Shown: in pieces, positions 16,459 to 25,715 of the stretch
Layout: the number at the start of each line of letters is the position of its first letter
Numbering within the stretch: the stretch's first letter is position 1
Notes under the pieces: generated by a model
The model's database searches: none
What the model was told of the DNA's origin: nothing
Seen by the model: only the letters and a program-made list of their open reading frames with translations
Position numbers and translations under genes: made by a program
Assembly: GCF_928381505.1 (NCBI RefSeq)
Contig: NZ_CAKMSJ010000003.1
Span: 124,001 to 188,000, forward strand
Reading direction: 5' to 3'
Length of the DNA: 64,000 nt
Source of the DNA: Rothia endophytica
GTDB lineage: Bacteria > Actinomycetota > Actinomycetes > Actinomycetales > Micrococcaceae

Positions 16459-17238
16459 TTAGCCGAAACGGCCCGAGACGTAGTCCTCGGTAGCCTTCTC
16501 GCGGGGATTGTTGAAGATTTCCTGGGTGGGGGCGTACTCAATGAGCTTGCCGGGCTTACCGGTGCCAGCAATATTGAAGAAGGCTGTCTTATCAGAGACA
16601 CGGGCAGCCTGTTGCATATTGTGAGTCACGATTACCACGGTGTACTCCTCTTTGAGCTCATTGATGAGGTCTTCAACCGCCAGGGTTGAGATGGGGTCAA
16701 GAGCAGAGCAGGGCTCGTCCATGAGAATCACTTCGGGCTTCACCGCAATGGAGCGGGCGATGCAGAGGCGCTGCTGCTGGCCACCAGAAAGGCCTGAACC
16801 GGGCTTATCCAAACGGTCCTTGACTTCATTCCAGAGATTAGCGCCGCGCAGGGAGCTTTCGACCAGCTCATCAGCATCAGTCTTTGAGATTTTGCGGTTA
16901 TTCAGCTTCACACCTGCCAGTACGTTTTCACGGATAGACATGGTGGGGAAGGGGTTGGGGCGCTGGAAGACCATACCGATCTGCGAGCGCACTACCACCG
17001 GGTCTACGCCCTTGCCGTAGAGGTCGTCACCGTCGAGCAGCACCTTTCCTTCTACACGGGCACCAGAAATAACTTCGTGCATACGGTTAAGGGTGCGCAA
17101 GAAGGTGGATTTACCGCAGCCTGAGGGGCCGATGAAGGCGGTGACCGAGCGGGGCTCAATGGCCATGTTTACGTCTTCTACGGCCAGGAAGTCGCCGTAG
17201 TATACGTTGAGGTTTTCGACGTCGATACGCTTTGACAC
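16459..17238 (-). CDS. pstB: Phosphate ABC transporter ATP-binding protein
   Basis: A 259-residue ABC ATPase that powers phosphate import by PstCA. Walker A is [10 protein letters not shown] near residue 35, the Q-loop is [10 protein letters not shown] near 88, the signature [14 protein letters not shown] near 148, Walker [14 protein letters not shown] near 168 and the switch His in IVTHNM near 200. The end, [13 protein letters not shown], is the usual PstB C-terminus. It is the last gene of pstSCAB, 39 bp after pstA. Confidence 0.97.
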   Translation of the reverse strand: MSKRIDVENLNVYYGDFLAVEDVNMAIEPRSVTAFIGPSGCGKSTFLRTLNRMHEVISGARVEGKVLLDGDDLYGKGVDPVVVRSQIGMVFQRPNPFPTMSIRENVLAGVKLNNRKISKTDADELVESSLRGANLWNEVKDRLDKPGSGLSGGQQQRLCIARSIAVKPEVILMDEPCSALDPISTLAVEDLINELKEEYTVVIVTHNMQQAARVSDKTAFFNIAGTGKPGKLIEYAPTQEIFNNPREKATEDYVSGRFG

Positions 17239-17277
17239 TGTTAGTTTCCTTGTCTAAAAAATCTGTGGGTGGCTCTG

Positions 17278-18378
17278 TTAGCGGCCGGTTTTTGGGGCGA
17301 AGATCTTGGCGATAGCGCGGGCAATGAGGTTGAGCACCATCACAATCAGAATCAGGATGAGAGCAGCAGCCCATGCGCGGGTCTCAGAGACGGTGGCAGC
17401 TGTGGGACTGGTGGGCGTCATGATCTGGTAGTAGATGTAAGTGGGCAGGGTTGCCATCCAGCCGCCAAAGGCGTTCCAGTTGATGGAGGTAACGAAGCCT
17501 GCGGTCACCAGGATGGGGGCAGTTTCACCAATAACGCGTGCAATAGCCAGGGTGACGCCTGATGCGATACCCGAGATGGCGGTGGGGATAACTACCTTGG
17601 TGATGGTGCGCCACTTGCGCACACCCAGGGCGTAGGACGCTTCGCGCAGCTCGTTGGGCACGATGCGCAGCATTTCTTCTGCGTTACGGACCACGGTGGG
17701 AATCATGAGCACGGATAGCGCTACTGCGGCAACCAGACCCATACGGTTCATGGGATTACCCGTAACGAGGGCGAAGAAGGAGGCTGCGAAGAGACCCGCC
17801 ACAATGGAGGGAATGCCGGTCATGACGTCCACGAAGAAGGTAATCGCTTTTGCTAGCCATTTTCCCTCGCCGTATTCCACCAGGTAGATGGCGGTCAGCA
17901 GGCCGATGGGCACCGAGATGAGGGTTGCCAGCAGGGTGATTTCCAGGGTGCCGATGATGGCGTGGTAGATACCGCCAAGCACGTTGCCCTCGCCGCTGGC
18001 TGCAGCGTTATCGTGGACGCCGGTGACGCCCTTCATGCTGGTCATCAGGAAGTCACCCGAAAGGCCGGGCACACCGCGAGCTAGCACGGTGTAGAGCACC
18101 GATACCAGGGGGATGAGGGCGATGAGGAAGGTTCCGTAGACCACGTAACGGGCTAGGGCGTCCGCTCCCTTGCGTCGGCCTTCCATGGCACCTACAACCA
18201 GGGGGCCGGCAACAATGAAGATGATGCCGGAGAAGAGGGCGAAGGTGGCAATCGAGAACCCGACAAGGGCGGAGGCGGCAGCGCCCAGAACCAGTGATAC
18301 CGCGAGAATCGCCAGGGGAAGCCACTTAGGTGCTTGCCCGCTGGTCAGGCGTGAAGTGTGAGCAGGAGTGGCGGTCAT
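17278..18378 (-). CDS. pstA: Phosphate ABC transporter permease
   Basis: A 366-residue membrane protein and one half of the Pst channel. The N-terminal 75 residues carry two extra hydrophobic segments before the core, as in other actinobacteria. The core has the permease-ATPase contact loop EASYALGVRKWRTITKVVIPTA near residue 270 and the family stretch TGIPSIVAGLFA near 190. Its start overlaps the pstC stop by one base (18378), so the two subunits are made together. Confidence 0.95.
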   Translation of the reverse strand: MTATPAHTSRLTSGQAPKWLPLAILAVSLVLGAAASALVGFSIATFALFSGIIFIVAGPLVVGAMEGRRKGADALARYVVYGTFLIALIPLVSVLYTVLARGVPGLSGDFLMTSMKGVTGVHDNAAASGEGNVLGGIYHAIIGTLEITLLATLISVPIGLLTAIYLVEYGEGKWLAKAITFFVDVMTGIPSIVAGLFAASFFALVTGNPMNRMGLVAAVALSVLMIPTVVRNAEEMLRIVPNELREASYALGVRKWRTITKVVIPTAISGIASGVTLAIARVIGETAPILVTAGFVTSINWNAFGGWMATLPTYIYYQIMTPTSPTAATVSETRAWAAALILILIVMVLNLIARAIAKIFAPKTGR

Positions 18379-19346
18379 TAGTTGGCTCCTGAGAATTCTT
18401 TGTAGCGAGACACGATAAGGCGGGCTATCACGTTGACGATGAGGGTAATCACGAAGAGAACCAGGCCAGCGGCGATGAGCTCGCTCATACGCAGACCGTA
18501 CGCTTCGGGGAAGTTGAGAGCAATTTCAGAAGCGAAGGTTTGGTTACCGCTGGTAATCAGCGAGGCGGTCAAGGGGCCGGAGGCCAGCACCAGGGTTACC
18601 GCCATGGTCTCGCCTAGCGCGCGACCCAGAGCCAGCATCACGGCCGAGATAATACCGCCGCGGGCGAAGGGGAAGACCGTCATGCGGATCATTTCCCAGC
18701 GGGTGGCACCCAGACCTAGAGCTGCTTCTTCTTGCAGCTTGGGGGTCTGAATGAAAATTTCGCGGCACATGGAGGTGATAATCGGCAGAATCATAATGCC
18801 AAGAACGATGCCGGCGGTGAGAATGGTCTTGCCGGTCTGTGAGGCGGGGCCTTCGAAGATGGGCAGGAAGCCTAGGTAGGTGGCAAGCCAGTCGTAGAAG
18901 GGCACAATTTTAGGGGCCAGTACGGAGGCGCCCCAGGCACCAAAAATGACGGAGGGGATGGCTGCCAGCAGGTCAATGACGTAGCCGATACCTTTGGAGA
19001 GCTTAGCAGGGGCATAGTGGGAGATAAAAAGTGCCACACCAATGCCGATGGGGGTTGCCAGGAGTAGGGCTATCGCCGAGGCGATCAGGGTGCCGATAGT
19101 CAGCGGCAGGATGTATGTGAAAAAGCTACCGGAGGTCAGGTCTTCTGAATCTGCTGTGAAGACCGGTAGGGCCTGAGCTACCAGGAAGATAGCTACGGCA
19201 GCGAGCACCACCAGGATTAGGATGCCCGCGGCCAGGGAGATGCCGGAGAAAATTTTGTCGGCTGCCGGATTACCAACATCCGGTAGGTCTTTTGTCTTCG
19301 TGCGCTTATTGCCGGAGGGCTTAAGCGCGTCTGCTGAGATTGACAT
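18378..19346 (-). CDS. pstC: Phosphate ABC transporter permease
   Basis: A 322-residue membrane protein with six to seven helices, the partner of PstA. The contact loop EEAALGLGATRWEMIRMTVFP lies near residue 210, and AAIPSVIFGAWG near 130 is the phosphate-path motif shared with PstA. A hairpin separates it from pstS upstream. Confidence 0.95.
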   Translation of the reverse strand: MSISADALKPSGNKRTKTKDLPDVGNPAADKIFSGISLAAGILILVVLAAVAIFLVAQALPVFTADSEDLTSGSFFTYILPLTIGTLIASAIALLLATPIGIGVALFISHYAPAKLSKGIGYVIDLLAAIPSVIFGAWGASVLAPKIVPFYDWLATYLGFLPIFEGPASQTGKTILTAGIVLGIMILPIITSMCREIFIQTPKLQEEAALGLGATRWEMIRMTVFPFARGGIISAVMLALGRALGETMAVTLVLASGPLTASLITSGNQTFASEIALNFPEAYGLRMSELIAAGLVLFVITLIVNVIARLIVSRYKEFSGAN

Positions 19347-19383
19347 GGTGAGTGTTTCTGCCTTTGAACGTTAGGCAAGAGAA

Positions 19384-19414
19384 GGTGCGACCGGCCCAAT
19401 GTGCCGGCCGCACC
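19384..19414 (-). terminator. Intercistronic hairpin between pstS and pstC
   Basis: GGTGCGACCGGC pairs with GCCGGCCGCACC with one mismatch. There is no T-run, so it is more likely to protect or attenuate than to stop transcription. It would favour more PstS than permease, as is usual for binding-protein operons. Confidence 0.5.
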
Positions 19415-19435
19415 GCTTCCTTGCGTCAGGATCTC

Positions 19436-20548
19436 TTACTGGGTTACTTCAATGGCGTCGATAGCGGTCTTGGCATCTGAGCTCAAGGTATCGGTCAGGG
19501 GAGCTGAACCGGCAGCGTCTGCTGCTGCCTGCTGGCCTTCGCTGCTGACGACGTAGCTCTCGTAGGCCTTTACCAGATCAACGTTGTCCTGGCTTGAGTA
19601 GCCGGAACACACGATGTGGTAGGAAACCAGAACGACCGGGTAGGCGCTGGAGTCATCGGGGGTGCGGTTGACCGTGATCGCCATGTCGTTCTCGTTCATA
19701 CCACCGGTGCGCTCTGAAAGCTCAACGGCCTTAGCTGCTGCATCTGCTGAAAGCTCAACGTAGTCATCGCCTACCTTGACGCTGACCTTGCCCAGGTCGC
19801 CGATAGCTGAGGCGTCTGCATAAGTAATAGCGCCCTCGGTGGATGAGGTGGTGGAGACAACGCCGCTGGTGCCCTTGTTGGATTCACCGGCGTACTGTGA
19901 AGGCCAGTTTCCATCTGCTTCAACATCCCAAGCGCCGTTGGAGGCAGCCTCGAGGTATTCGGTGAAGTTCTCGGTAGTACCCGAATCATCTGAACGGTGA
20001 ACCACGGTGATCTTGGTGTCAGGCAGGTCCACGCCATCGTTCTGAGAGGCAATAGCTTCATCGTTCCAGGTGGTGATGTCACCCTTGAAAATCTTGGCGA
20101 TGGTCTCAGCGTCCAGGTTGAGTGAATCAACGCCGGGCAGGTTGAAGGCAACGGCTACCGGGGAAATGTAAACGGGGATGTTGATTGCACCTTCGGGGCC
20201 ACAGACCTCCTTGGACTGCTCCCACTCTTCAGTCTTGAGCGCACGGTCTGAACCAGCGAACTGAGCGCCGCCAGCCAGCAGAGCTTCACGGCCAGCGCCG
20301 GAGCCATCGGGTGAGTACTGCACCTGGCCACCGAGATCTGAGAAACCTGACTCCCAAGCGGTGATCGCTGCCTGCTGGGAGGAGGCGCCAACGCCGGTCA
20401 GCGGGGTGGAGGGCAAGGATGAGTCGCCAGAACCGCTGTTGGAGCCGCCATCAGCGGTGTCGGTTGCGTTATCTGAACCGCAAGCGGTCAGTGCCAGTGC
20501 GCCAACAAATGCGAGAGAACCCCAACGGGTGAGTGACTTAGCCTTCAA
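19436..20548 (-). CDS. pstS: Phosphate-binding lipoprotein
   Basis: A 370-residue substrate-binding lipoprotein. The signal ends in the lipobox LTAC (Cys near residue 23), followed by a Ser/Gly-rich tether. Phosphate-binding loops are visible: TGVGASSQQAAI near residue 50, DGSGAGREALLAGGAQFAGSDRAL near 83 (quoted in part) and HRSDDSGTTENFTEYL near 180. It delivers phosphate to PstCA outside the membrane. A Pho box 118-135 bases upstream of the start points to control by phosphate starvation. Confidence 0.95.
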   Translation of the reverse strand: MKAKSLTRWGSLAFVGALALTACGSDNATDTADGGSNSGSGDSSLPSTPLTGVGASSQQAAITAWESGFSDLGGQVQYSPDGSGAGREALLAGGAQFAGSDRALKTEEWEQSKEVCGPEGAINIPVYISPVAVAFNLPGVDSLNLDAETIAKIFKGDITTWNDEAIASQNDGVDLPDTKITVVHRSDDSGTTENFTEYLEAASNGAWDVEADGNWPSQYAGESNKGTSGVVSTTSSTEGAITYADASAIGDLGKVSVKVGDDYVELSADAAAKAVELSERTGGMNENDMAITVNRTPDDSSAYPVVLVSYHIVCSGYSSQDNVDLVKAYESYVVSSEGQQAAADAAGSAPLTDTLSSDAKTAIDAIEVTQ

Positions 20549-20665
20549 GTGTGTGTCCTTTTCATAGGTCCTGTATGCCCACCGGAGAGGTGGTGGACGG
20601 CGCAGGAAACCGTGGTCTAACGCATCTGACTCTAAGGAGCCTAAGTATTAAAAGGGCTAGAAACA

Positions 20666-20683
20666 GGTGAACGACCGGTGAAC
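20666..20683 (-). promoter_or_regulatory. Pho box upstream of pstS
   Basis: GGTGAAC-GACC-GGTGAAC on the + strand, i.e. two GTTCACC units 11 bp apart on the coding strand of pstS. This is the direct-repeat unit bound by PhoP-type regulators in Streptomyces, and RegX3 in mycobacteria uses a similar repeat. The regulator itself is outside the window. Confidence 0.75.
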
Positions 20684-20781
20684 ACTAGACGGCTTATTGA
20701 TAAGTGAGCTCTACCGGCAGCCCAAGCAAGCTCACACTCTCCCGCCCGGTTCGCCAACCCAGCCCGGCTAAACTGGTAGGT

Positions 20782-22188
20782 ATGGGTTATGGGCAGAACG
20801 TGAAGAAACTACAAAGCGGTGCACGCACACGCGTACACGACGGCGTCAGGCGTATGCAGGACGGTTTCTTCCAGTCCCTGCAAATCGTGGTCTCTGGCAT
20901 CGGTGCCTACCTCTTTGCCGAGAAGGTGCTGGGGCACACCGAACCCATCTTCGCTGCCACAGCAGCTATTGTCTCTCTGGGCTACATCACCGGGGCCACC
21001 CACGCCCGCCGCATCCTCGAAGTCTCTTTCGGCGTAACCCTGGGCATCCTCATGGGCGACCTCATGATGCTAGCCCTGGGGCGCGGTATCTGGCAGGCCG
21101 GGCTGGTCATGTTCCTCTCCATCATGCTGGCACGCTTCCTCGATAACGGCATTCTCTTCACCATTCAAATGGGCCTGCAATCGGCCCTGGTCGTTCTGCT
21201 ACCGCCCAATACGGACGGCGTCTTCTCACGCAGTCTGGACGGCATCATCGGCGGCGTCTTTGCCTTTTTGCTCATGTTCCTCTTCCCCAAAGACCCCCGC
21301 CGCACACCGCGCGAGAACGCCAGCACCCTCATGGGAGCTTTCGCTAAAGTCTTCAGCGACGCCGCACTCGCCATGGAACACTACGACGGCAAGGAAGCCT
21401 GGCACTCACTCTCTAGCGCCCGGCGCTTACAGCCCCTCTACAACGTCTGCGAGCGGGACATCATCACTTCAAAGGGCATGGCAAAACTTGCCTGGACGGG
21501 GCGCAACCACATGCAAGAGCTTGACCGCTACCAGCAGACCCTCACCAAGATTGACTACGCGATCCGCAACACCCGCGTGCTCAACCGGCGCATGGCGTCC
21601 ACCATCAATAATGTGCATATCTCGTCTGAGGCCGCTCAGTCTTTGGCCGATGCCCTGCGCACCATCAGCACCGCTATTGACGCACTGGGGCGAGGGATGT
21701 CTCAGCCCGAAGCCGATGTGCGCCGAGCCAGCCGCGTAGAAGCACGCCGCGAGCTGTCCCTGCTCGCAAGCCGCCTGGAGCCCCACATCATGGGGGTTCG
21801 CTCCCTTGAAGCTGAGGCGCTGGTGCTGATGCTGCGCCCCCTGGTGGTTGACTTACTTGAAGCTTCGGGGCTGACCCACGACGAGGCAGCCTCTATGCTG
21901 GTGCCGCTGGACGACTCCATTACCGAGCATGCCCCCAAGACTAGCGCTATCCCCACCCACCAGCCTGATCAGTCAGATAAGCACCGGGCTGATACCCGTC
22001 AACTGACTGCCGTTTTGCGCGCTAAAGATAAAAGCACAGCAACCTCAAAACTGCCCCAACAACAAATGAGCGAAGCTCCCACAGCTACCAGTAGGGCTGC
22101 TTATGCCGAGCGGGTAGAGAAACAGCGACAGCTCAACACCGCCCAGCTGACCATCATCGAAGAGGAGTTCAGCTCCAAAAAAAGGTAG
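20782..22188 (+). CDS. FUSC/aromatic acid exporter family membrane protein
   Basis: A 468-residue protein. Six hydrophobic segments lie at about residues 30-170 (EPIFAATAAIVSLGY, GVTLGILMGDLMMLALG), then a helical cytoplasmic domain and a polar, probably disordered tail after about 395. Members of this family are thought to export aromatic acids or similar compounds. I start it at ATG 20782: TAAACT (20769-20774) lies seven bases upstream, which fits a leaderless message, while an upstream GTG at 20704 precedes that box. Substrate unknown. Confidence 0.75.
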   Translation: MGYGQNVKKLQSGARTRVHDGVRRMQDGFFQSLQIVVSGIGAYLFAEKVLGHTEPIFAATAAIVSLGYITGATHARRILEVSFGVTLGILMGDLMMLALGRGIWQAGLVMFLSIMLARFLDNGILFTIQMGLQSALVVLLPPNTDGVFSRSLDGIIGGVFAFLLMFLFPKDPRRTPRENASTLMGAFAKVFSDAALAMEHYDGKEAWHSLSSARRLQPLYNVCERDIITSKGMAKLAWTGRNHMQELDRYQQTLTKIDYAIRNTRVLNRRMASTINNVHISSEAAQSLADALRTISTAIDALGRGMSQPEADVRRASRVEARRELSLLASRLEPHIMGVRSLEAEALVLMLRPLVVDLLEASGLTHDEAASMLVPLDDSITEHAPKTSAIPTHQPDQSDKHRADTRQLTAVLRAKDKSTATSKLPQQQMSEAPTATSRAAYAERVEKQRQLNTAQLTIIEEEFSSKKR

Positions 22189-22195
22189 TAGGTCT

Positions 22196-23617
22196 TTAGC
22201 TGCCTGCTCCGGGGAACAGCAGGGCAAGAGCATCAGCTAGCGAAGCGACCTCACGCACCGAGACACCAGCAGGTACCTCACCCACCCCGGCAGGCGAGGC
22301 TGGCACGATCACGTGGGTGAAGCCTAACCTGCCTACCTCGGCAATGCGCTGGCGAATGCCGGGCACCGCCCGCACCTCACCGGCTAGACCTACCTCACCA
22401 AAGACGGCTAGCTTACGGGGCAGGGGTTTATCTTGAGCTGCTGAAGCAAGTGCAATAACGCAAGCAAGGTCGGCGGAAGGCTCAGAAATTTTAGCGCCCC
22501 CCACCGTTGAGATGTAGCAGTCCAGTTTGCCTACATTGAAGCCGGCTCGCTTTTGCAGCACTGCCAGCAGCATAGAGATGCGCGCGCCGTCTAGCCCACT
22601 GGTGGCACGGCGTGGCTGCGGAGTAGCGCTCTGATCCAGCAGCGCCTGCACCTCAGCTAGCAGGGGGCGGCGGCCCTCCATGGTCACGGTGACGCAAGTG
22701 CCCGCCACCGGGTGCGGAGTGCGCGAGACAAAAAGCCCAGACGGGTCAGTCACCGGGGCGATGCCGTCCTCGTGCATATCAAAGCAACCCACCTCATCAG
22801 TGGGGCCAAAGCGGTTCTTGATGGCGCGCAGCATGCGGATCTGTGAGTGCTTATCACCCTCAAACTGGCAGACCACATCAACCAGGTGTTCCAGGAGGCG
22901 TGGGCCGGCGATGGTACCTTCTTTGGTTACGTGGCCCACCAATAGGGTGCACATATTACGGCTCTTAGCGGCGGCAATGATAGACGCCGCGACCTCGCGC
23001 ACCTGGGTGACACCGCCGGCGCTGCCCTCCACCTCGCTAGAAGCCAGAGTCTGCACGGAGTCCACTACCAGCAAGGAGGGGTTCACCTGCTCAATATGCG
23101 CTAGAGCTGTGCCCAAATCAGTTTCACTGGTCAAATAAAGGGTGTCAGCAACAGCACTGATACGGTCAGCCCTCAACTTCACCTGCGCCGCTGACTCTTC
23201 ACCGGTCACATAAAGCACATTGTGGGGTTTAGCCGCTGCTCCCCCGGTAGCCCCTTGCCCACGGGCAAAAGTAGCCGCCACATCAAGCAGCAGGGTGGAC
23301 TTACCGACGCCGGGCTCCCCCGCCATCAAAATCACCGCACCGGGAACCAGGCCACCACCCAGAACCCGGTCAAACTCCGGGTTGCAGGTACTCATATATT
23401 GCGCCACCCGCGAGTCCACCTCAGCAATGGGCCGGGCCGGGTTCTGCACGCTGGAAGCTACCGTAGTTTTAGCGGTAACGGCTCCCCCCGCTTCTTCAAC
23501 GGTGCCCCACTGCTGACATTCGCCGCAGCGCCCCACCCACTTAGCGGTCGTCCACCCGCACTCAGTACAGCGAAAAGCGTTAGCGGAGCGGGAGCGAGAA
23601 GTCTTACGAGTAGCCAT
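22196..23617 (-). CDS. radA: DNA repair protein RadA
   Basis: A 473-residue branch-migration ATPase for recombinational repair. The N-terminal zinc finger is C-x-x-C...C-x-x-C (CTECGW, CGECQQW). Walker A is GEPGVGKSTLL near residue 100, the RadA-specific motif is KNRFGPTDE near 265, and the Lon-protease-like C-terminal domain follows from about 300. It is followed upstream by disA, a common actinobacterial pairing, but a 22-bp inverted repeat lies between them. Confidence 0.96.
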   Translation of the reverse strand: MATRKTSRSRSANAFRCTECGWTTAKWVGRCGECQQWGTVEEAGGAVTAKTTVASSVQNPARPIAEVDSRVAQYMSTCNPEFDRVLGGGLVPGAVILMAGEPGVGKSTLLLDVAATFARGQGATGGAAAKPHNVLYVTGEESAAQVKLRADRISAVADTLYLTSETDLGTALAHIEQVNPSLLVVDSVQTLASSEVEGSAGGVTQVREVAASIIAAAKSRNMCTLLVGHVTKEGTIAGPRLLEHLVDVVCQFEGDKHSQIRMLRAIKNRFGPTDEVGCFDMHEDGIAPVTDPSGLFVSRTPHPVAGTCVTVTMEGRRPLLAEVQALLDQSATPQPRRATSGLDGARISMLLAVLQKRAGFNVGKLDCYISTVGGAKISEPSADLACVIALASAAQDKPLPRKLAVFGEVGLAGEVRAVPGIRQRIAEVGRLGFTHVIVPASPAGVGEVPAGVSVREVASLADALALLFPGAGS

Positions 23618-23699
23618 AAAACCAGCATAGAGCCGCGGGCTGACATTTTTAGCGCCGTCAGCTCACAGCGAGGCTCATCCCAAAATTTAAGGGCCGCGG

Positions 23700-23799
23700 G
23701 CAAGCGCAGCACTGGCGAGCTGGCTCGGGGCTGGCGTGAATCGCCTCGTGAGCGCTAGCGAACCGGGCGAGAGGGTCAGCTCGCCAGTGCTGCGCTTGC
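23700..23799. repeat. 22-bp perfect inverted repeat between disA and radA
   Basis: GCAAGCGCAGCACTGGCGAG continues for two more bases at 23700-23721 and pairs perfectly with 23778-23799, around a 56-base spacer. It lies between the disA stop and the radA start. With no T-run on either side it is not a standard terminator. Confidence 0.7.
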
Positions 23800-23825
23800 G
23801 GCGGCTTGAAATCTGCGAGTAGCCC

Positions 23826-24893
23826 CTACATAAAGCGTTCTAGCAGAGAGCTTTCTGCCATGCGGGAAAGGGATTCACGGATGACGCGGGCGCGCTGCTC
23901 GCCGATGCCCTCAACCGCACGGAGGTCGTCCAGGCTGGCTGCCATGAGTGCCTGCAAACCGTCAAAGTGGTAGACCAGTCGGTCAGCAACGGTACCGGGC
24001 ATGGAGTGAATTCCGGCCAGTAGACGGTGACCGTGGGGGTGCATGGGTGCCTCAAGATGGTCATCGAAGCCTATAGCCTGCGCGATGGCGTGCAGGTCTA
24101 CGATTTCTTTGTCGTCCAAGGCTTCAAGGGCTGCTATGGCACCGTGCAGGGTCTCAGCGGGGGTTTCTGCTGGTAGGTAATCGCGCAAGACCACCCAGGA
24201 GGCAGGAAGGTCATTGGCGATGAGTTCTTCAAGTTGCAGGGCTACCAGGCGGCCCACGTTACCCAGTTCCACCACGTAGTGCCCGGCCTCAACGGAGATG
24301 CGGCGCACCATTTCCATGCGCTGCAGGGTACTGACGACATCGCGCATGGTCACGCTAGCCTCTATCTCTAGGGACGAAAGAGACTGAAGCACCTGCTCCA
24401 GACGTTCGGTGTAACTATCCAGAGTACGAATCGCCTGGTTGGCTCGGCTCATCAGTGACTGTGTGTCTTCAACGGTGTAGCGGATGCCCTCGGTGTAGAC
24501 AGAAATCAAGGACATTGAGGCGCTAACAGCAATCACAGGGAAGCCAGTCTGCTTGGCCACACGTTCAGCGGTGCGGTGGCGGGTGCCAGATTCATTGGTC
24601 TCAATGCTGGGGTCAGGTAGAAGCTGAACACCGGCGGCCAGCAGGGTGGAGGCGTCCTTATCGCAGACGATAGCGCCGTCCATCTTGGCTAGCTCCCGCA
24701 CGCGGGTGGCTGAAAAAGCGGTGTTGATGGCAAAGCCACCGGAGGACATTGCAGCGACAGTCTTGTCAGTACCCAGCACAATCAGGGCACCGGTGCGGCC
24801 ACGCAGGATGCGCTCTAGCCCCTCGCGCAGCTCCGTCCCGGGAGCAATCTGGGCAAGGGTTTTCAGTAGGGAGTCACTATAAGCTGTCAGCAC
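23826..24893 (-). CDS. disA: Diadenylate cyclase, DNA integrity scanning protein
   Basis: A 355-residue enzyme that makes c-di-AMP from two ATP and scans DNA for branched structures. The cyclase domain covers about residues 1-140: GRTGALIVLG, DGAIVCDKD and the catalytic RHRTAERV. A helical spine follows, then a C-terminal helix-hairpin-helix domain (LRAVEGIGEQRARVIRESL). The start is GTG 24893 without a clear ribosome site; TAGACT lies 12 bases upstream. The plasmid-like island begins within about 35 bp of this start, so the original promoter region may have been replaced. Confidence 0.95.
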   Translation of the reverse strand: MLTAYSDSLLKTLAQIAPGTELREGLERILRGRTGALIVLGTDKTVAAMSSGGFAINTAFSATRVRELAKMDGAIVCDKDASTLLAAGVQLLPDPSIETNESGTRHRTAERVAKQTGFPVIAVSASMSLISVYTEGIRYTVEDTQSLMSRANQAIRTLDSYTERLEQVLQSLSSLEIEASVTMRDVVSTLQRMEMVRRISVEAGHYVVELGNVGRLVALQLEELIANDLPASWVVLRDYLPAETPAETLHGAIAALEALDDKEIVDLHAIAQAIGFDDHLEAPMHPHGHRLLAGIHSMPGTVADRLVYHFDGLQALMAASLDDLRAVEGIGEQRARVIRESLSRMAESSLLERFM

Positions 24894-24925
24894 ATGTTCA
24901 ATGGTAGTCTACCCGGCAACTCCTC

Positions 24926-25030
24926 CCAGCCTGCGATGGCCAGCAGCGCATAGTCTCCACCACGGTAGGCCGTGCGCCTAATGGTCTGAAAAATCATCTC
25001 ATTACGCTGACCGGCTTCTAGCTCGGCTAA
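24926..25030 (-). pseudogene. Rep protein, N-terminal part of PriCT domain (left edge)
   Basis: The - strand encodes ELEAGQRNEMIFQTIRRTAY followed by RGGDYALLAIA. The pattern G-x-RN-x-x-x-F-x-x-x-R-x-x-AYR is the beginning of the primase C-terminal (PriCT) domain of plasmid replicases. The frame runs on without homology into the disA start. The continuation expected for this domain is found at the other end of the island, at 30100-30228. Upstream replicase domains are missing. Confidence 0.55.
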
Positions 25031-25073
25031 GACCACAACGAAACACGATTTTCCGTAACAGCTCGTTACGGTA

Positions 25074-25190
25074 GTGCACTTCAATGCCACAGGTGTGTAG
25101 GTTTTCCCGCGCACTTTCTGAGGTAAAAGCAGGCAGGGAGACATGCGTTTTTGTCACGGCAAGGGAGGGTCAAACGAAGTTTGGCATACG
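25074..25190 (+). repeat. Island direct repeat, copy A (117 bp)
   Basis: Runs from GTGCACTTCAATGCCACAGG to CAAACGAAGTTTGGCATACG and matches 28325-28443 with roughly one difference in ten bases. Each copy is preceded by a short hairpin of unrelated sequence and followed by a TGTC-type tandem tract. Confidence 0.85.
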
Positions 25191-25191
25191 T

Positions 25192-25230
25192 ACCTGTCTG
25201 TCTGCCTGTCTGTCTGTCTGCCTGTCTCTG
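25192..25230 (+). repeat. TGTC/TGCC tandem tract
   Basis: Repeated CTGTCTGTCTGC units directly after repeat copy A. A similar but longer-unit tract follows copy B. Confidence 0.8.
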
Positions 25231-25715
25231 CTTTTGGTTTCTGGGGGTGCCTGCTGCTCTTATCGACTCTCTCTTTACCCATGCTCTTACCTGAGGCTTC
25301 TTCCCTTAGCGCCCTTGCACCTTGGGGCTTGCTGTTAGATACTTTTGAGCTCCTACCTGATTGTTGATATGAATCTACCCTGTGTAGCCCCTGCCGTTTC
25401 TTTTCTTCACGCTCTTCTACTCTCAACCCCCGTACCTGTGCACCCCTGCCCCCTTGGCCTTTCTAGCGCACAACCCAACCAGCCAACACCACACACCAGA
25501 TGAGGGACGAAGAGGGTGTGTGGTGTCGGCTGGGAAGGGTCAAAGCGCCCCGGAAAATCAAGGGGGCAGGGGTACAGATATGTTGACGGGTATCTGTACG
25601 GGGTAATTTACGGATCACCCCCCTGTTTCCCCAAAAATTCACCCGCACCCTTGGGCACCACCAGCACCCAAGGACGGTACCGTGAGAAAAAATCACGAGA
25701 GAAAGAAACCCCGTC

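Larger units (their letters stand above)
25031..25715. other. 685-bp repeat-rich stretch without a gene
   Basis: It holds a small hairpin (CCGTAAC/GTTACGG near 25053), the first copy of a 117-bp repeat, a TGTC-rich tract (25192-25230) and no frame with a credible start. It could contain plasmid origin sequences. Confidence 0.5.

Noticed and set aside
24887..25144. 85-codon leftward frame taken as a whole gene
   Set aside because: Only its middle part resembles a Rep domain; the first 40 codons are repeat copy A and the last 15 lead into disA. Kept only as a rep fragment.
25154..25426. 90-codon leftward frame rich in QTDRQTDR
   Set aside because: A translation of the TGTC tandem tract, with no start signals.
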